Of a stretch of 64,000 bases of DNA, positions 33,901-44,850 are shown one piece after another. This stretch comes from Sphaerosporella brunnea. Taxonomy: Eukaryota > Ascomycota > Pezizomycetes > Pezizales > Pyronemataceae. Location of the stretch: positions 1-64,000 of the forward strand of contig VXIS01000233.1 of the NCBI GenBank assembly GCA_008704415.1. The letters are read 5' to 3'. Each line of letters starts with the position of its first letter. Positions within the stretch are counted from its first letter, which is position 1. The position numbers and the translations under genes were made by a program. The notes under the pieces were generated by a model. That model was given only the letters and a program-made list of their open reading frames with translations, ran no database searches and was not told the origin of the DNA.

Positions 33901-36462
33901 TGTAGTACATCAAATATCGTGCCGGTGTATATATTGTACTCACGGATTTCCGACGGACAAGCGTGGCCACAGAGTCGTCGTTAATGGCGGTGAATTCCTA
34001 GTCCTTTGCATTGGAAGTGATTCGAGGGTGGATTGGGCTCGCGAGGGCGGAGCTTCCGAAGCTGTTTCACAGCATCCTGCGTAAGAGGTTACTGGCTTCA
34101 CGGCAAACGCGACCGTCGGCGCTGCCTTCGCCGCGGTAGCACTCGTCGCCGAGCGGGTGGGAGCACTCGGAGGATGGAACCGGTTGTGGCACGGCGGACG
34201 TGGTATGCCAGAACTATGGGGCTGTGGATGACGCGTCGTCGCGTGTCGGTATGGTGACGGAGACGGTGGCTCGGTCGGCCCGCGCCGTGGCGTGGATGGA
34301 TACTGTCCGGGTAGGAAGTGAGGCGATTTTGTGCTGGGAGAGTGACATGTTCGGGGCAGCGGAAATGGGGTGAATGCTGGGAGAGGGAGTAGTTCAGTAT
34401 TGCTGTTGTTGTTGTCTTGTTGATCACGCGCATCAGCCTGTGGATTGTCATAATCGTAATGCTCATTATCGTCATATCGTCATCAGCATTATCTGGCGTA
34501 CTCTCCTGCCGCGTGCCAGAGCCAGGCGGACTTCTAGGCAGCGTATCACCTCTTGGTCGTACCTCACTACCCGACCGCGTATGGCCCACGCGGTGTTGAT
34601 CGCCGGCGTCACATCGCAGGACCAAGGCCAACGCGACCTAGAACCAGCAGTCGCCAAGGTTGCACGCTCGTTGTAGCACATCGATACGCTAGATGCGGCA
34701 AATTTGCAGGTCCGCTGGCAGAGGAGGGTTGTGCATCGGCGGCCCAACCAATATCAAAATTGTCAGCTTCGTCGGGATTTTGATGTCGGGTTGCTGTAGC
34801 GTGGGGTCGGTCCCGGCTGATTTTGGCTCGTGGTTGTTTGTTCGCCGCAGCATGGTGATGATCGTAACGTTTATGATGATGATCGAGTTGGTGATGCGCG
34901 ATGCAGGCGGGTTGAATGTGGCAGGGGCTTGTAAACACAAACCGTAGCTGCGGGGTTGGGAAAACAGACATGCGAGGATTGTATCATAATTTCGCTGTCA
35001 CCGTTTGGGCCGCGAAAGGGTCGACATAATGCTCTTTTAGCCAAAACATGTCGGCGCTAAGGGTGGGTGATGGTTATTGATGATTGTCAAGACACGCACC
35101 CGACTGCCACCTTACGTCCTCAAACTCGCGATATTTTGCAGACATGATGGTCAAAGATGCAGCATCGACTTCGATCAGAGCCGCAAATGAGGCATTTCGC
35201 CGACAGCCCACTTTTGCCCTCCTGAAGCGCAAATCCTCAGAGGTTCTAGCCACGGCACCACGTAGGGGTCCGTGACAGCACGGATCCCGTCCATCCTATA
35301 CTCCGCGTGTAGGGTTCGGAGCATTGAGGGGTCGGTCAAGCCTGGAAGAGGATAAGAGGTCTGGGGTAGATAGAGCTCCCTTCCTTCCTTCTTCTTTAGA
35401 CAACACGTTCGCCACTAAACGTCTCACGTCTCACCCTACACCGCTGAAGCAGACCACCTTCCCGCCAGCTTTGAAGAACCACCGAATGACGCTAGCTTGC
35501 GTGTACCTACCAACTCGTTACCGGGCATGCAATCACGGCACCTTGCCTCCAGAAGACGCTTCGGAAAAGACACTCTGACGACTGTTGGATTTGCCATTCA
35601 GGTAAGCCGCAGACGAGGGTCCCTCTCCATGGTTTGCGGCAGCTGGGTTCCACAGCGTGGCGCGCATTGGAGTTCTGTGGCGAATGGGCGTGGATGGAAG
35701 CACCGTGCGCGCAGGCGGCAGTCAATGGCGGAGCTGTTTCCGGAGGAGAAGGCCACCCCGCATATCTTGCAGTTTCTGCGAGATGCTAAGATTGGTCAAT
35801 CCGTTGCAGTGGTGAATATCTCGTCGTGCTCGGCTGGAGAGTAGTCAGAGGGGTAGGAGTCCCTCGGACCTGGTGACCATGGCTTTCTTTTATGTTCTTT
35901 TGTTACGGCCACGTTTCTTTACTTTGCCGTCTCTTCTCTATTTGGCCTTCTGCTAGTTGGACGGCCGCAGTTGACCCATAAGATCACATTGATAACCTGA
36001 TTGCAAACAAAAACCGAGGCGACCCCGCGTGCCACAATGATTAAATATTGGAGCGTCATCACCTCAAAAAACAGGCTCTTTGGATGTGCACCGTGCTTTG
36101 AGGAGGGGTTTATGTCACCCAGCATTTCAGACGAAAGTTACGTAAGGATTGTCAATGGACAAACCATATTGTGACGTAACCCTTATGCACAAACAACTAT
36201 TATACTACAATTACCAGGTTATAACCATGATGTAACTCGATTTTTTGCACATAACGTTCATAACGAAAACATCTGCGGCGGCGATGCCCCTCCACCCCTA
36301 CGCCGCCGATGGTGTTATATTATCCGGCGACGCACCGCCACAGACCCCCCAGGTTCTCCATCCACCAACACCCCACTTCTCCATCCACCCGCACCACTCG
36401 CTACGGCGCGGCTGACTCAGCTAGCCCACTGCGCGCGGTTAAATTCAAAGTTCATACAACTC
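27921..36462. other. About 8.5 kb with no recognised gene or element
   Basis: I read both strands and found only short overlapping frames (mostly under 140 residues) with no family match. 28.1-30.8 kb is more AT-rich than the rest. A string ggttcgatccctaga at 31368 resembles a tRNA B box, but no tRNA fold fits around it. Old, unrecognisable transposon sequence is likely; unique regulatory or spliced coding content cannot be excluded. Confidence 0.35.
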
Positions 36463-37363
36463 TTACATGACTACCCCGTCACCCCTGCTAAGGTAAGTAT
36501 GATATATCGATATGCATGATCGGCGGCTGAATCGCCCGTACTTCATAATTTGACACGTCAACCCCCAGAGATATATTATCATGACAACTTGGTACTTCGG
36601 TATTTGCGCATCCTCCATCAACCCGGGACCACGGCATTCCCCAACTTCTTGCACGCCGCCGCTGTCGACGCCGGTGGGAGAGAAAATTCTTTCCCTTTTC
36701 AGTCCGCGCGGAATGGATATCCCGCCAAGTTCTGCAACGCGTTTTTTTGCCCCAATCGCCATTGACGCCGTCGCTGCTGCGGCGCTCGTGTCGCTTCGCA
36801 ACATGCCTGTTCCACCGCTCGTTCCTGCACCATCCGTCGCTCTATATCTTCCCATCTGTCCTTTCGGCAGTGTTCGCCACCAAAGATATCCACAATGGTA
36901 GCCTCAGTTCCCTGCGGAGTTTCAACATGTCGGCGAGGACCCTGGGATCGTAACCTTGCAATCGTGCCACCGTAATGGATTCCGTGGGTTGCCGCAAGGC
37001 GGATACCTTGCGGATATCTGTCCCCTGTATATCACGTAGATTAGGTCTGTCACTATCTGCACCTACATCTGGTGTTTCAGGAAAATCTCGTCTACCGCGG
37101 GCTGGCGGTCGTGAGAGCTGGCAGCAATCGCAACTGAGTCTGGGCGAAAGTGAGCAGCTTCGATGGCGCCCTGACGCGATCGGCGGGGCAGCATCTGGTT
37201 TTGCGGTTGTTCTGTGAGGTCCAGCACCGAGAGCAATGAACGCGCGCAATCCCGCTGTCGAGGCATGTGTTAGAATTGTAGCAGTGCGTTCGGCGAAGTC
37301 AACACCAAAGGCATGGCGGGTTTGAATGGTAGGTATCGCGACAAGCTGTGGGTTTGTGAGCAC
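36463..37363 (-). other. Possible coding remnant on the minus strand
   Basis: Two adjoining minus-strand frames (37363-36842 and 36855-36463) have protein-like stretches: SALRQPTESITVARLQGYDP followed by LADMLKLRRELRLP, and MAIGAKKRVAELGGISIPRG followed by KRERIFSPTG. They overlap by a few codons in different frames. This may be one gene broken by a frameshift, or two exons, or chance. I recognise no domain. Overlapping plus-strand frames are weaker. Confidence 0.25.
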
Positions 37364-38585
37364 ATTAGTTGTTCAAGCGGTGCTGATACTGGAACGGACA
37401 CAACGACCCGCCGGCCGCGATGGCTTCGAGGCACCTGATCTATGTATGGTCATCTTTGCGATCGTATTCTAGATACCACTGGCAATCGTCGAGTGAGAAT
37501 GAAGTTTCCGCAATTGCAGCGCGCATCAAGCGTTCACATTGCCTGCTCCGCTCGTATAGGCTGCAACGATGGTCTCCGTGCTACGGATAGTCTTACCATT
37601 TCGATGCTGATCTTGAGCGCGCGAAGATAGACTGATCGCCAGCGGTCTCGTTGCGCGTAACAGATTTGAGAGTCGGATAGGCCTGCAAAGAGGCTTCGTA
37701 GGGACATTGTGTCGCTCGAGTTGGCGACATGTCGTGGCGGGAGCCAGTGGCGACGGCGGTGTTGGCGGGGCGAGTAAGACGAAACCAAAACGGTTGGCAA
37801 AGCAACGTTCGTCGTCGTCGACAAGCAATCAACATATGCATAGCAACGTTATATAATAAGACCGCTGCACGATGACTACCGCGCAGTTATCGCATCTTAT
37901 CGTATCCGATGTGACTTATCGCATCTCATCACATCAAATCTGGGCTTGTGTCATCTCCTGCAGCACCACCGCCCAAAACGAGTGTCCAAATACAATGCCC
38001 GCCCAACAACGAACGCCACAACGCTCAATTTTTTTTCCAAATGTATTGTTATGAATTTTCTGCTGAAGTGTGGTGCTGCTGTCGGTCTGTCGATCTGTTC
38101 GCATTGCCCGCGGTGTACGATGCCATCCGCGCTGTGTAAAAATGCATCGTATGTGCTAGTTCTGACCCGGGCGTCTGAATCTCTGCCTGACTTTTGGCTC
38201 CAACCGAACCCGTCGTCAGAGCCGCAAACAGGCCTTCTTTCGATCCTCCATCATGCTGGGCTGAGTGTAATACTGGCTACCTGGGAGAGTTCTCCTCATT
38301 CTGACCAGCATCCAGTGCGGCCTACACCTTTTTGCAGCGCGTCGTTTGAACCATGGCCTTTGTGACCTGGCGTTGCTCGACACCTTGCGGGTACCGTTCG
38401 GATGTCTCACTCACAGCCAAATGTTTGCCTGTTGGCTGTGTTTGCCTGTTGGCTGGTTGCGAGGCAACAACGGGTAACCCTCAGGTCCTCAAGGTTCCCC
38501 ATTACAGTGCCTTGGACGATACTGGAGACGCCAGAATAACTGAAAATTACCCGGACCAATCCTTAGCTTCGGACGTGAGAGTCGC
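37364..38585. other. Stretch without a recognised gene
   Basis: Contains a second GATA-type cluster at 37890-37930 like that upstream of the FunK1 gene. Frames here are short and overlapping. A short direct repeat (tgtttgcctgttggctg twice, 38422-38456) is present. Confidence 0.35.
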
Positions 38586-38660
38586 CATGGCGGACCGAAT
38601 CGGGTCGTGCCAGTCGGTGCGATCCGGTCTGCAGTCCTGGACGGACCGTACGGAACACTG
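38586..38660. mobile_element. Truncated C-family element C3
   Basis: Reads as the inverse of the first 75 bp of C2, ending ggaccgtacggaacactg at 38660. The next bases gttggtgg are the inverse of the CCACCAAC target duplication of C2. The insertion is therefore the same event as C2, and the segment reaching through A3 is an inverted duplicate of the C2-A2 segment. The rest of the element is gone. Confidence 0.72.
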
Positions 38661-38852
38661 GTTGGTGGTGGTTTCGGAGGGCGCATGCACTGATCCCACT
38701 GATGACCTGATGGAAAAACTGTGTGTATACCTGATTGACTCTGCTGCAGGATCGACATCGATTTGCACATGCGGGAGTATTACAATCGTGTAAGCCATAT
38801 CGCAGAGTGAGCGCAAGACATGATGAAACCGAAGCTATCGTAGTCACATAGT
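38661..38852. repeat. Duplicated 5' flank shared by A2 and A3
   Basis: About 190 bp nearly identical, in inverse orientation, to 9981-10166. It has an open frame in both copies (conserved SEGACTDPTDDLMEKLCVYL stretch) continuing into the C element, but I see no start context or domain that would make it a gene. It may just be young duplicated sequence. Confidence 0.7.
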
Positions 38853-39790
38853 GATCCGAGTATGAACGGGTGTAACAAAATAGAACTAGGGTATGTGTAG
38901 AAATACCCTAGGGTTAGAGGTAAGTTAGCCGCTTGGTTGTGCCTCTTAAAAGGCAGAACCAAGCGCTAGGCTCCATTCCTCGCAATCAACACTTCTACAT
39001 TCTTCAGCAACCGCCGCTCTCGACTCCGACTCCATCCATAGCATCTGCAGCCTCCCTTCGTCTCGTCTTGCATCTCTCCTTTTTTTCCTTCTTCTTCCTT
39101 TTCGCTTGACGTCATGGCCGCCTTCATTCGCCGCGTCTTTCAGGGACGCGTTGCGGGTGCTGCTGCTCCTGACACTGCGGTTGCTACTCCGGCTCCTGAC
39201 GCTCCTGACGACGCTGCGGTTGTGACTGCCGCTGCTGACGGTGAATTCTCTGAAGCCACCGGTATCTAACTACCTCTTCCACTCTACCGAGCCTTGCCTG
39301 ACAACCAACCAATAGTTCCGCCGCCGCCCACGATCCCACGGTCTGATGTCAAGAAAGGCAAGCGCAAGGCCAACCGGAAGCCCAAGGCCAAGGTGAACCC
39401 CCTGACCCCGACATCCAAGAGCAATTGCGCTGACATTATCAGCAGATGCCTATCGAAAATGACAATCCTCGGAAGGTTCCCAAGCTCGAGAGCAACACCC
39501 CGGAATCGGCGTCGGCATCCGCGTCGGCGGTTCAGGGAAACACCACGTCCATTAACGTCGAGGTGCACAATTATCAAGGCGTGGACATTGGCTGGAATAT
39601 CAACGCCAATGCCACTGTTTCTGCGGTTACCTTCTCGTTTGGTGGATCGACGTCTTAACGCACTCTCATCATGTTTCGTCTTGTCTTGTGGAGGTTTCGA
39701 AGCGGGGTTCATTGTGGCTACGGAATCAATATGTTGCGTCGGTGCTTACATTCATACCATTCGCTGTTGTTGTGCAAATATCCACTTCGA
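38853..39790 (+). repeat. Repeat unit A3 carrying a small spliced gene
   Basis: Begins GATCCGAGTATGAACGGG, then the two palindromes (38885-38912, and 38928-38970 with cgcttggttgtgc/ggcagaaccaagcg around ctcttaaa). The 3' side matches A6 up to gcaaatatccacttcga (39790) and then diverges abruptly. That gives a shared right edge for these two copies, different from the A2/A5 3' end. Confidence 0.75.
39114..39658 (+). CDS. Family A small protein, copy A3 (145 aa, two introns)
   Basis: Function unknown. Exons are 39114-39261, 39316-39392 and 39446-39658, with introns of 54 and 53 nt (GTATCT...AATAG; GTGAAC...CTGACATTATCAGCAG). The product starts MAAFIRRVFQGR, followed by an Ala/Asp-rich stretch. 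The middle is basic (KKGKRKANRKPKAK). Exon 3 begins MPIENDNPRKVPKLES and ends with a likely beta-rich segment, SINVEVHNYQGVDIGWNINA, then TFSFGGSTS. No signal peptide or membrane span is visible. The closest copy is A6, differing at few residues. Read without splicing, the exon 3 frame appears as a separate 70-residue frame, which would mislead automatic annotation. Confidence 0.75.
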
Positions 39791-39924
39791 GAACAGCGCC
39801 ACTTGATGTAACGTGATATGTACGTTGCAGTCAGGGCGTATGTGTGTGAAACACGGCGCAGTAAAGTAATGGGAGGAGGCAGTGGGTTCAAGTAGTAACA
39901 TAAAGAGAGAGGGTGGTAGGTTGG

Positions 39925-40584
39925 CAGGGCTGTCGAAAGTCCGGCCAGTCCGGCTTTGAGCGCGGCCTGAACCGGACTGATTGAAACGGGCTTTTGAAAT
40001 CACGGCCTGTTTGGACCAGGCTTTTTGGATCGAGACCCAGGCCCCTGAGAGCACCCGCCTGGTCCAGAAGTACCAGGCGCATGGCGGGCCCGCAAGGCAC
40101 CTGTAGTTTGTTGCTTGCACATAGATCAAGAACAGAAACATGAACGCGAGATACAGATTCAACAACCTGAAGGACCTTCAGCTACCCCTCCATCTCCGCC
40201 GCCCGCTGTTCCGAAATCTTTGGATTTGTTAGCATAACGTCAGCCATATTCATCCGCCTCTTTCCGGACCTGTACTTTCTGGGTTACACTCCGTCGAACT
40301 TGCGAGATTTGTGAGTAAAACGTCAGCATTTCTGGCAGACTCCGCTGTATTCCGACTCTCAGCCGAGTTGTTGTTTTGGCGTAGATCGAGCACGCACCGC
40401 GTTCGGCACACTGACCGACCCAGCCTTAATTCAGGATACCGGGCACCGGCCGACACCTATCAGATATCCAGGTTTTTCTTATGCCGGCCCGAACCTGTTG
40501 GGCTTGCCACATCACCGACCCGACCTGACCCACTCCGTGGGGGCCCGTTCGACCTGGCGGCCGGCCGGACTATTGACCGCCCTA
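39925..40584 (-). mobile_element. B-family element B3 (reverse orientation)
   Basis: It starts CAGGGCTGTCGAAAGTCCGG and ends ...CGGCCGGACTATTGACCGCCCTA, the inverse of the left end of B1. The interior matches B1 read backwards (QIHQV region lost, but caggatacctgaat/gaccgaccc and ccgacacctatcagatatcc parts kept). Flanking 8-mers (taggttgg / tagtgggc) are only about half identical, so the target duplication has decayed or the right edge is a base or two off. It sits about 10 bp before the start codon of the next gene. Confidence 0.78.
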
Positions 40585-40593
40585 GTGGGCCAT

Positions 40594-41032
40594 ATGTCGG
40601 TGAAAGAGTTCCACATTATTATCGACCAAGCTGATCAGATGCGTGCGCACCGCAACCAAGCTGCGCACTCGGTTTCGCCGGAGGATGTGTGCCTGGCAAT
40701 CCTCTATTCTCCGTGCCAGATACGGCGGGGCCTCATGTCATTACGTTTCAAGCAGTTCTGGGGTGTGACCCCAGAGCAGTATGAGGCTTTGCCTGACGCC
40801 GACAAACAGCTGATGAGTGGGCGCCGAATGGAAAACGGTATGTAACTGCAGGATGCGGAGAGACCAAGTGCTAACATGCAGTGTTTCAGCGGACGACGAG
40901 ACTCTGCAGCAGCCGTGCGACGCCCTCCGTCAGGAGCTTCCAGATGGGGAGGAGGATCTCTTGCCATCCGCCAGAGAGACACTGGAAGGCGAAGCGGGCG
41001 ACGGTAAACATCTCGACTCCAAGGATGAGTAG
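40594..41032 (+). CDS. Hypothetical two-exon protein cut at its 5' side by B3 (128 aa as kept)
   Basis: Unrecognised. Exons are 40594-40837 and 40890-41032. The intron (52 nt) is GTATGT...GCTAAC...TTTCAG, with a good branch site, and splices in frame to the stop at 41032. The product starts MSVKEFHIIIDQADQMRAHR, is helix-rich and soluble, and ends in an acidic/Lys-rich tail (GEAGDGKHLDSKDE). The first ATG after the transposon is used; the frame runs open back into B3, so the original 5' part of the gene may have been separated or replaced by the insertion. It could be a functional short protein or a truncated remnant. Confidence 0.55.
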
Positions 41033-41749
41033 GGCAAACCCCGTCACGAGGAAGATGTCGATCCCAAGGGCGCGGCCTAGGAGTCTGCTTTCCCCAAGAC
41101 TGCATCGGAAGTGGAGCGGTGGGTGCCGCCAGTTTCGGGCTCGCCGAGAAGTCAGGGATCTACTCTCGAGTTGTAGTGGATATTCAAACTAGATATCAAT
41201 CTCAATAGAAGTGATCATTGTCGTTCCTTTGGCCAAAATTAGTGTTGAAGCGAGCGGTGCCATTCCACGCTTCCCACCAGCCTGAATTGCTCGTCGCTCA
41301 CGACGTGCTACCCGCGCCGCCTCACCCCGGCCGTTTGACCTGGGTGTACACGTCCTGCCCGTTCCAATGCCGCGCAATCTATTGGCGCTGTCGCTGTCGT
41401 TGCTGCGGTTGATGTGCGCGGAAACAGCGCCTCCTGCTATCTCTCCTGCGGTGGCAGGTTGACACACCTACGGCTGTTCTGAAGACCAACCCCCCTAAGT
41501 CCGGCAACAAACGCCATCTTAGCAGCCTTTCGCGGCATCCACGTGGGCACTTTACGGTACACCAGCCTTCTGCGGCGCATACCGACCGAGGTGACTCAGC
41601 ACAGGCCTGCACCCAGCGTCCTCCCGGGACTGCGCTGCGTTGAAATACCCACCGTTTAACCTCCCAACAGCCTTCTTACGGGTCCTGGCGGCGCTCAATC
41701 CCTAGCCGGCGACGCCGCACGTCCTGGCGTTCCACCGATTCAGCCATTG
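41033..41749. other. Stretch without a recognised gene
   Basis: Short frames on both strands only. The right end reaches the 3' terminus of the LINE that follows on the minus strand. Confidence 0.4.
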
Positions 41750-42815
41750 ACCGTTTGTTTTGTTTTAATCATCCTGTATTCGGCCGCTTGCGGCCATGAC
41801 ATGGGGCTATATACACAGATCTGCTCTTGAACCTCAAGTGTCCACAGACGGGCGTGATCTGAAAGGCGCAGCAAGGAAAATCGTAGCTGGTAGAATAAGA
41901 CAGAGGAAAGACAAAGGGAAACACAAAGGGAAGGATGCCAATTCATAATCATTCTTGTGGCTTCTCCGGCCACCTGCCCACTTGCGTGCTCGCCAAGAAA
42001 CCAAGGATGGCCTCAGTACACCTTGCATCTGCCAGCATTTTGGCTACAGGAGTGGAGGTCTTCTTCCATCCCTCCTTGTCATTCCCTCTCGTCGCCACAC
42101 CGATGGCCTTCCACAGGATGTCCTGATCTTTTCGCCACTTGGCGCATCTGTTGGTGAGGTGCTCTCTTGTTTGCTTGGGCGCCTTCCGGCACCACCAGCA
42201 CTTGTCGTCCGTCCTTCGGCCCGTCCACATGATGTATGAGGCCGTGGGCGCCTTGTTGAGGCGGAGCTGGTAGGATCGGGATGCCAGTGCCTTCGAAGCC
42301 TTTGCCGCTGTCTTGTCCCACTTTGCCTTGCGCTTGTAGTAGGACTTGGCCTTGATCTGCTGGCTGAGCCATGCATTCCGGTCCTTTGATCTGGCGTCGG
42401 TGACTAGGTGTCCGATGTGTGCTAGAGAGGTGACCGCCATGGTGTGAGGTCTGTCGAGGTGATCTCTTGCGGCGGGTTTGGCAAACTGATCAGCCATTTC
42501 GTTGCCTGGGACGCCCTTGTGTCCTGGCACCCATCTGTATTCGACAGATGGGTGCCCATCTGAGAGAATGCAGCTTGGCTTCGGCCTGGCAGATGCGCGG
42601 CAGTAGCCACTGGCCTGCACCCGGGTCGCCGTGCCTCAAACGTTTTAGGGCCGCCTGGGCGTCCACAAAGATGTGCACGGTGCCAGGCATGCCTGGCGGG
42701 GTCTGACGCCGAAGTCGGGACCTGACATGAGCGCTCCGTAAGGCCATCTCTAGGCTGGCGGCAATGCCAAACAATTCTGTGCCAGTGTTTTTTGATGACG
42801 ACGAACGTCAAAAAT
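41750..42815 (-). mobile_element. 5'-truncated LINE: RNase H, zinc-knuckle tail and 3' end
   Basis: On the minus strand from about 42800, NTGTELFGIAASLEMALRSA and VHIFVDAQAALKRL are the first part of an RNase HI domain. After a frameshift near 42560, SVEYRWVPGHKGVPGNEMAD then QFAKPAARDH gives the WVPGHxGxxGNExAD motif (frame 42620-41949). A zinc-binding CWWCRKAPKQTREHLTNRC follows, typical of LINE ORF2 C-termini that carry RNase H (Tad1/I-like groups). The 3' UTR has the ggccgcaagcggccgaa hairpin and ends gattaaaacaaaacaaac near 41755. Reverse transcriptase and endonuclease are absent, as expected of a 5'-truncated copy. Confidence 0.8.
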
Positions 42816-43449
42816 TAGACTTCATCATCTGCTGCCACTCAGCGACAGTAACCAACGTGGTAACGACCACGCCTGCCAAGGTCAACCAACTGATACCACC
42901 TTGGTAATAACGGTCAAACTACGGGCCATGCGATCTGCCCCTGCGCGTTATCGACAACATAGACGGACCACTGCAGGAGACAACGCAAGCACGCCTCACA
43001 CCCAGGAAAGCAACGCAAATAACTCACATGCTCTAGACCTCGGGTCGTGCGATTTCATGCGCACGCACTTCATGCTCCCCCGCCAGCGCTTCCCACTCGT
43101 GCTAGACCTTTCACATGTGCCCGCGTGGCGACCGCATCAGCCTGCCCATTTTGCGCCTGCGGACGCACCATACCGTGGATAAGATGGGTTCAAAACAGCC
43201 CTCGCATGGAGTTCAGGAGGTGCCTGGCGCTTCGCAACCAGATGCCGGCGTCGCCCGCGCGGCACCGAGGGTGCAGACTTTGGTTATGGCTCACAAAGCA
43301 CGTGGGGCAGGCGTACACTGATATGAGGGAGCTCAACGTATACATACGCATGAGAGTTGACCAACAACGTCGTCCCTCGGTATTCCATACGCACACAACA
43401 TACCTAATCCCGCCCTCGCTATTACAGTCCTTGCTGTCATATTTTAGTT
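42816..43449. other. Stretch without a recognised gene
   Basis: Follows the LINE break point. Frames on both strands are short and unconvincing. Confidence 0.35.
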
Positions 43450-44850
43450 TTGTTTCAGTTTTTTTTGCTCAGTCCCCCTCCCCCGCCATACCCGATGTTC
43501 CGTCGATCTTGTCGCACACGCAGAGCGGCCAACCCGCACCCTGTTGTTAAGCCCTGCCCGTGCAGCCCCAGCCCTGGTCCCATCACCAATCCACCTCATC
43601 AGTATCTACTCAGACTAATCCCGCGGACCCAGCCGCAGTCCTATCACCACAACCACGCCCTTCCAATCTGCTGCGACAAATCCGCCAGCCGCATCGCCAG
43701 TCCCAGCCGCAGCAGAAAAAAACACACCCTCCCAATAACCCGCCAGCGTCAGCCCCATCACCACGGCCGTCGCAACCCCAATCGGCTCCGCCTGATTAAC
43801 AACGCACACTTTCAATCTGTACCGCCGCCGCGACCGGGGGGTGTTTCAACTGCGCGCCACTGTGGCTGCGCTTCACCGTTGAAGCCGTCACGAGCGCCGC
43901 GCGTCGGGTGAAAGCGCACTGCCCCAAGAACGCCCATTTGGCGATAGTGCCTTCGCGCGCAGCCGGGAAAATGTCACGCTTCAGCAGCCATCGGAAACAA
44001 GCTGCGCAGGGTCGGCGTGAACTGTCGGTCCGCGACGTCGCGATTGCAGGTTGTAGCGGTGGGAGCGAGACGATGGGTCCCCTGCGGGGCACTGGCGTTT
44101 TCGGGGGTGGCTGTCCTCGGATCTGTCGTGGCGGCGGTCTGAAGCAGGCACGCTGTTGAGGTGAGTATCGATCGCGTTGGATCAGACGCGAGCGCGTCAG
44201 TTGCCGGTGGACATCACCCTGCAGAAGGAACACGACGACGACGTGGCGCTGACCTCCGAGCTGGGAGTGGCCGAATTCACCGCGCGCTCGCTGACGGCTC
44301 ACGTGGACTGGGCGCTGCGTGCGTGCCGATACTGTCTTCGCGACCGCGCCGGCCACGGCGTTGACGGTCTCAAGGCCGATCGCGTCGCGCTGAGGTTCTC
44401 GGCGCGAGAGATCCGCCTGGTCGGGGGTATCAAGGTATCCTGGAAGTGGCGCGCGAGCTGGCGGAACGCGCCCAAAGGCACCACCGACGATGTGGAGCAC
44501 CGCCAGGTGCTCAGCCAGGTGCACGCGTACATGAATGCCACCGGCTGCAGGTCGGGGGACGTGCACACGACCACGAGTTTGTTGCCGTGCAGCGCGGCCA
44601 GAGGTGGGGGAGACATCCGCGTCGCTGAGGCCGCGGCGTGGGACGGCGTGGTTTTTGCACTCGCTAGCGGCTGGCAGCGAGTGGCAAATGGCGAGAACTA
44701 CGAGTGTCCGGATCCAGCTGGATCATCAGGAAATGGTCCAAATATATCGATGCGGCCGGCCACGTTCAGCCGCTGAATGTCGTGACGCTGGAGGAGTATG
44801 CGCAGCTGTGGTTCGTCAAGACGGACGGGAGATACGTGATGCCACTTAGG
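43450..44850 (+). pseudogene. Decayed GC-rich gene of unknown type
   Basis: A Pro/Gln-rich frame (43560-43799) is followed by a GC-rich region. Its best frame (44177-44776) contains DITLQKEHDDDVALTSELGV, then FTARSLTAHVDWALRAC, then VLSQVHAYMNATGCRSGDVH. In a second frame DHEFVAVQRGQRW (near 44570) and in a third SSWIIRKWSKYIDAAGHVQP, then LNVVTLEEYAQLWFV (44705-44820), continue it. The pieces fit the order of a nuclease-like domain seen in fungal proteins (Q-x3-YM...G...GVxT-x4-VAVxR), but this is a weak guess. Several frameshifts are needed. Confidence 0.35.

Noticed and set aside
38590..38793. Conserved open frame shared by the A2 and A3 flanks as a gene
   Set aside because: It runs through a C-element terminus and its target site, so the conservation reflects recent duplication, not selection on a protein.
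39446..39658. Separate 70-residue gene starting MPIENDN (also in A4 and A6)
   Set aside because: The ATG is simply the first codon of exon 3 after an acceptor site. In A1, A2 and A5 the same exon starts with AAG, so it is not an independent start.
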